Below, piece after piece: positions 5,525 to 5,745 of a stretch of 5,745 bases of DNA. Each line of letters opens with the position of its first letter. Positions within the stretch are counted from its first letter, which is position 1. Below the pieces are notes generated by a model. It was not told the DNA's origin, ran no database searches, and worked only from the letters and a program-made list of their open reading frames with translations. This DNA is from Prevotellaceae bacterium (GTDB taxonomy: Bacteria > Bacteroidota > Bacteroidia > Bacteroidales > UBA932): NCBI GenBank assembly GCA_031284065.1, contig JAITAP010000279.1, forward strand, positions 1 to 5,745. The letters run 5' to 3'. A program made the position numbers and the translations under genes.

Positions 5525-5719
5525 AAGCCCTGAAAGGGCGTAATCATTAGCGTAGGGCAACGCCCTACGAACGCCGTGCCGCGCGTCCCCCCAAGCCCTG
5601 AAAGGGCGAAATCCGTTTTTTCCGCAAATTGATTTCGCCCTTTCAGGGCTTAAGGCGGTGTGCCTCGCTCCTTTCGTAGGGCGTTGCCCTACGCTAATGA
5701 TTACGCCCTTTCAGGGCTT
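5525..5719. repeat. 195-nt nested dyad element: 47-bp perfect inverted repeats
   Basis: Bases 5525-5571 are the exact reverse complement of 5673-5719, a 47-bp perfect inverted repeat with 101 bp between the arms. Each arm contains two local hairpins: GCCCT-gaa-AGGGC (5527-5539) and CGTAGGGC-aac-GCCCTACG (5551-5569), mirrored at 5675-5693 and 5705-5717. The inner repeat 5593-5651 has the same centre, 5622. The unmatched stretches between outer and inner arms are both exactly 21 nt (5572-5592 and 5652-5672) but differ in sequence. This fits a REP-doublet-like or fold-back element; no coding capacity is seen. Confidence 0.9.
5593..5651. repeat. Inner 21-bp perfect inverted repeat carrying the GCCCTGAAAGGGC unit
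   Basis: Bases 5593-5613 are the exact reverse complement of 5631-5651, with a 17-nt loop that includes T6 (5616-5621). The 21-nt arm matches the outermost 21 nt of the enclosing element (5525-5545 and 5699-5719) except at one base, position 17. Four copies of the same unit therefore sit symmetrically, two in each orientation, 68 nt apart on each side. Confidence 0.9.
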
Positions 5720-5733
5720 AACCTGACGGCGTT

Positions 5734-5745
5734 GGGCTAAAGCCT
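5734..5745. repeat. Possible further short hairpin cut by the window end
   Basis: GGCT (5735-5738) pairs with AGCC (5741-5744) around AA, with a G-T pair just outside, and the window then ends. It looks like the beginning of another short-loop palindrome of the cluster. The pairing is too short to be certain. Confidence 0.3.

Larger units (their letters stand above)
5154..5745. other. Gene-free palindrome cluster
   Basis: About 590 bp with no convincing coding region on either strand. Apart from short linkers (5154-5220, 5271-5290, 5456-5524), the stretch is made of hairpin-forming sequences. Most have 5-8 bp stems with 3-nt loops, and most occur as inverted pairs. At least four unrelated stem families are present: GTCCCGCAGGGAC, CATTCCGTAGGAATG, GCCCTGAAAGGGC and CGTAGGGCAACGCCCTACG. 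A single CCATCCC/GGGATGG hairpin has a 4-nt loop. The 10-bp palindrome TCCGCGCGGA lies at 5486-5495. This resembles clusters of REP-type palindromes; no transposase gene is seen here. Confidence 0.7.

Noticed and set aside
5525..5719. Insertion sequence with terminal inverted repeats
   Set aside because: Only 101 bp separates the arms and it has no transposase coding capacity; no target-site duplication was seen at the borders.
5221..5745. CRISPR array
   Set aside because: The repeats are inverted, of several unrelated sequences and unevenly spaced; there are no direct repeats with regular unique spacers.

Overview
The window reads as chromosomal DNA from a member of the Bacteroidota, probably an anaerobic Bacteroidales-like organism of fairly high GC content. 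Four signs point there. The starts lack Shine-Dalgarno sequences. One promoter matches the TTG-N20-TAnnTTTG Bacteroidota pattern. The first gene ends in the PD-(D/E)XK tail of the AAA-ATPase/nuclease family that is abundant in this phylum. An M16 peptidase gene is followed by a catechol-type O-methyltransferase gene. The exact species cannot be read from the sequence.

Layout. Positions 1-186 (+) are the 3' end of the AAA/PD-(D/E)XK protein. Positions 292-2973 (+) hold a two-gene unit: a uroporphyrinogen-decarboxylase-superfamily TIM-barrel enzyme, then, 33 bp later, a 527-residue sodium:solute symporter of the SGLT type. Converging on it is a second two-gene unit on the minus strand: an M16B zinc peptidase (4969-3749), then a class I O-methyltransferase (3689-3057). 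The peptidase has a recognisable promoter; the methyltransferase has no ATG start.

Positions 4970-5745 contain no convincing gene. After the promoter and a leftward terminator-like hairpin, about 530 bp is packed with palindromes. Most are short hairpins with 3-nt loops arranged as inverted pairs. The most striking is a 195-nt element with exact dyad symmetry about position 5622: 47-bp perfect outer arms, a 21/21-nt unmatched bubble, 21-bp perfect inner arms and a 17-nt loop. The organisation resembles REP doublets (REPINs/BIMEs), with at least four unrelated hairpin families side by side.

How the genes work together. The + strand pair suggests uptake of a small solute followed by its conversion by the TIM-barrel enzyme. 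That enzyme keeps the superfamily scaffold but has His-Leu-Asp where the methylcobamide:CoM methyltransferases have their zinc-binding His-X-Cys, so its reaction is unknown. The best candidates for something undescribed are this enzyme-transporter pair and the nested palindrome cluster; both functional readings are inference.
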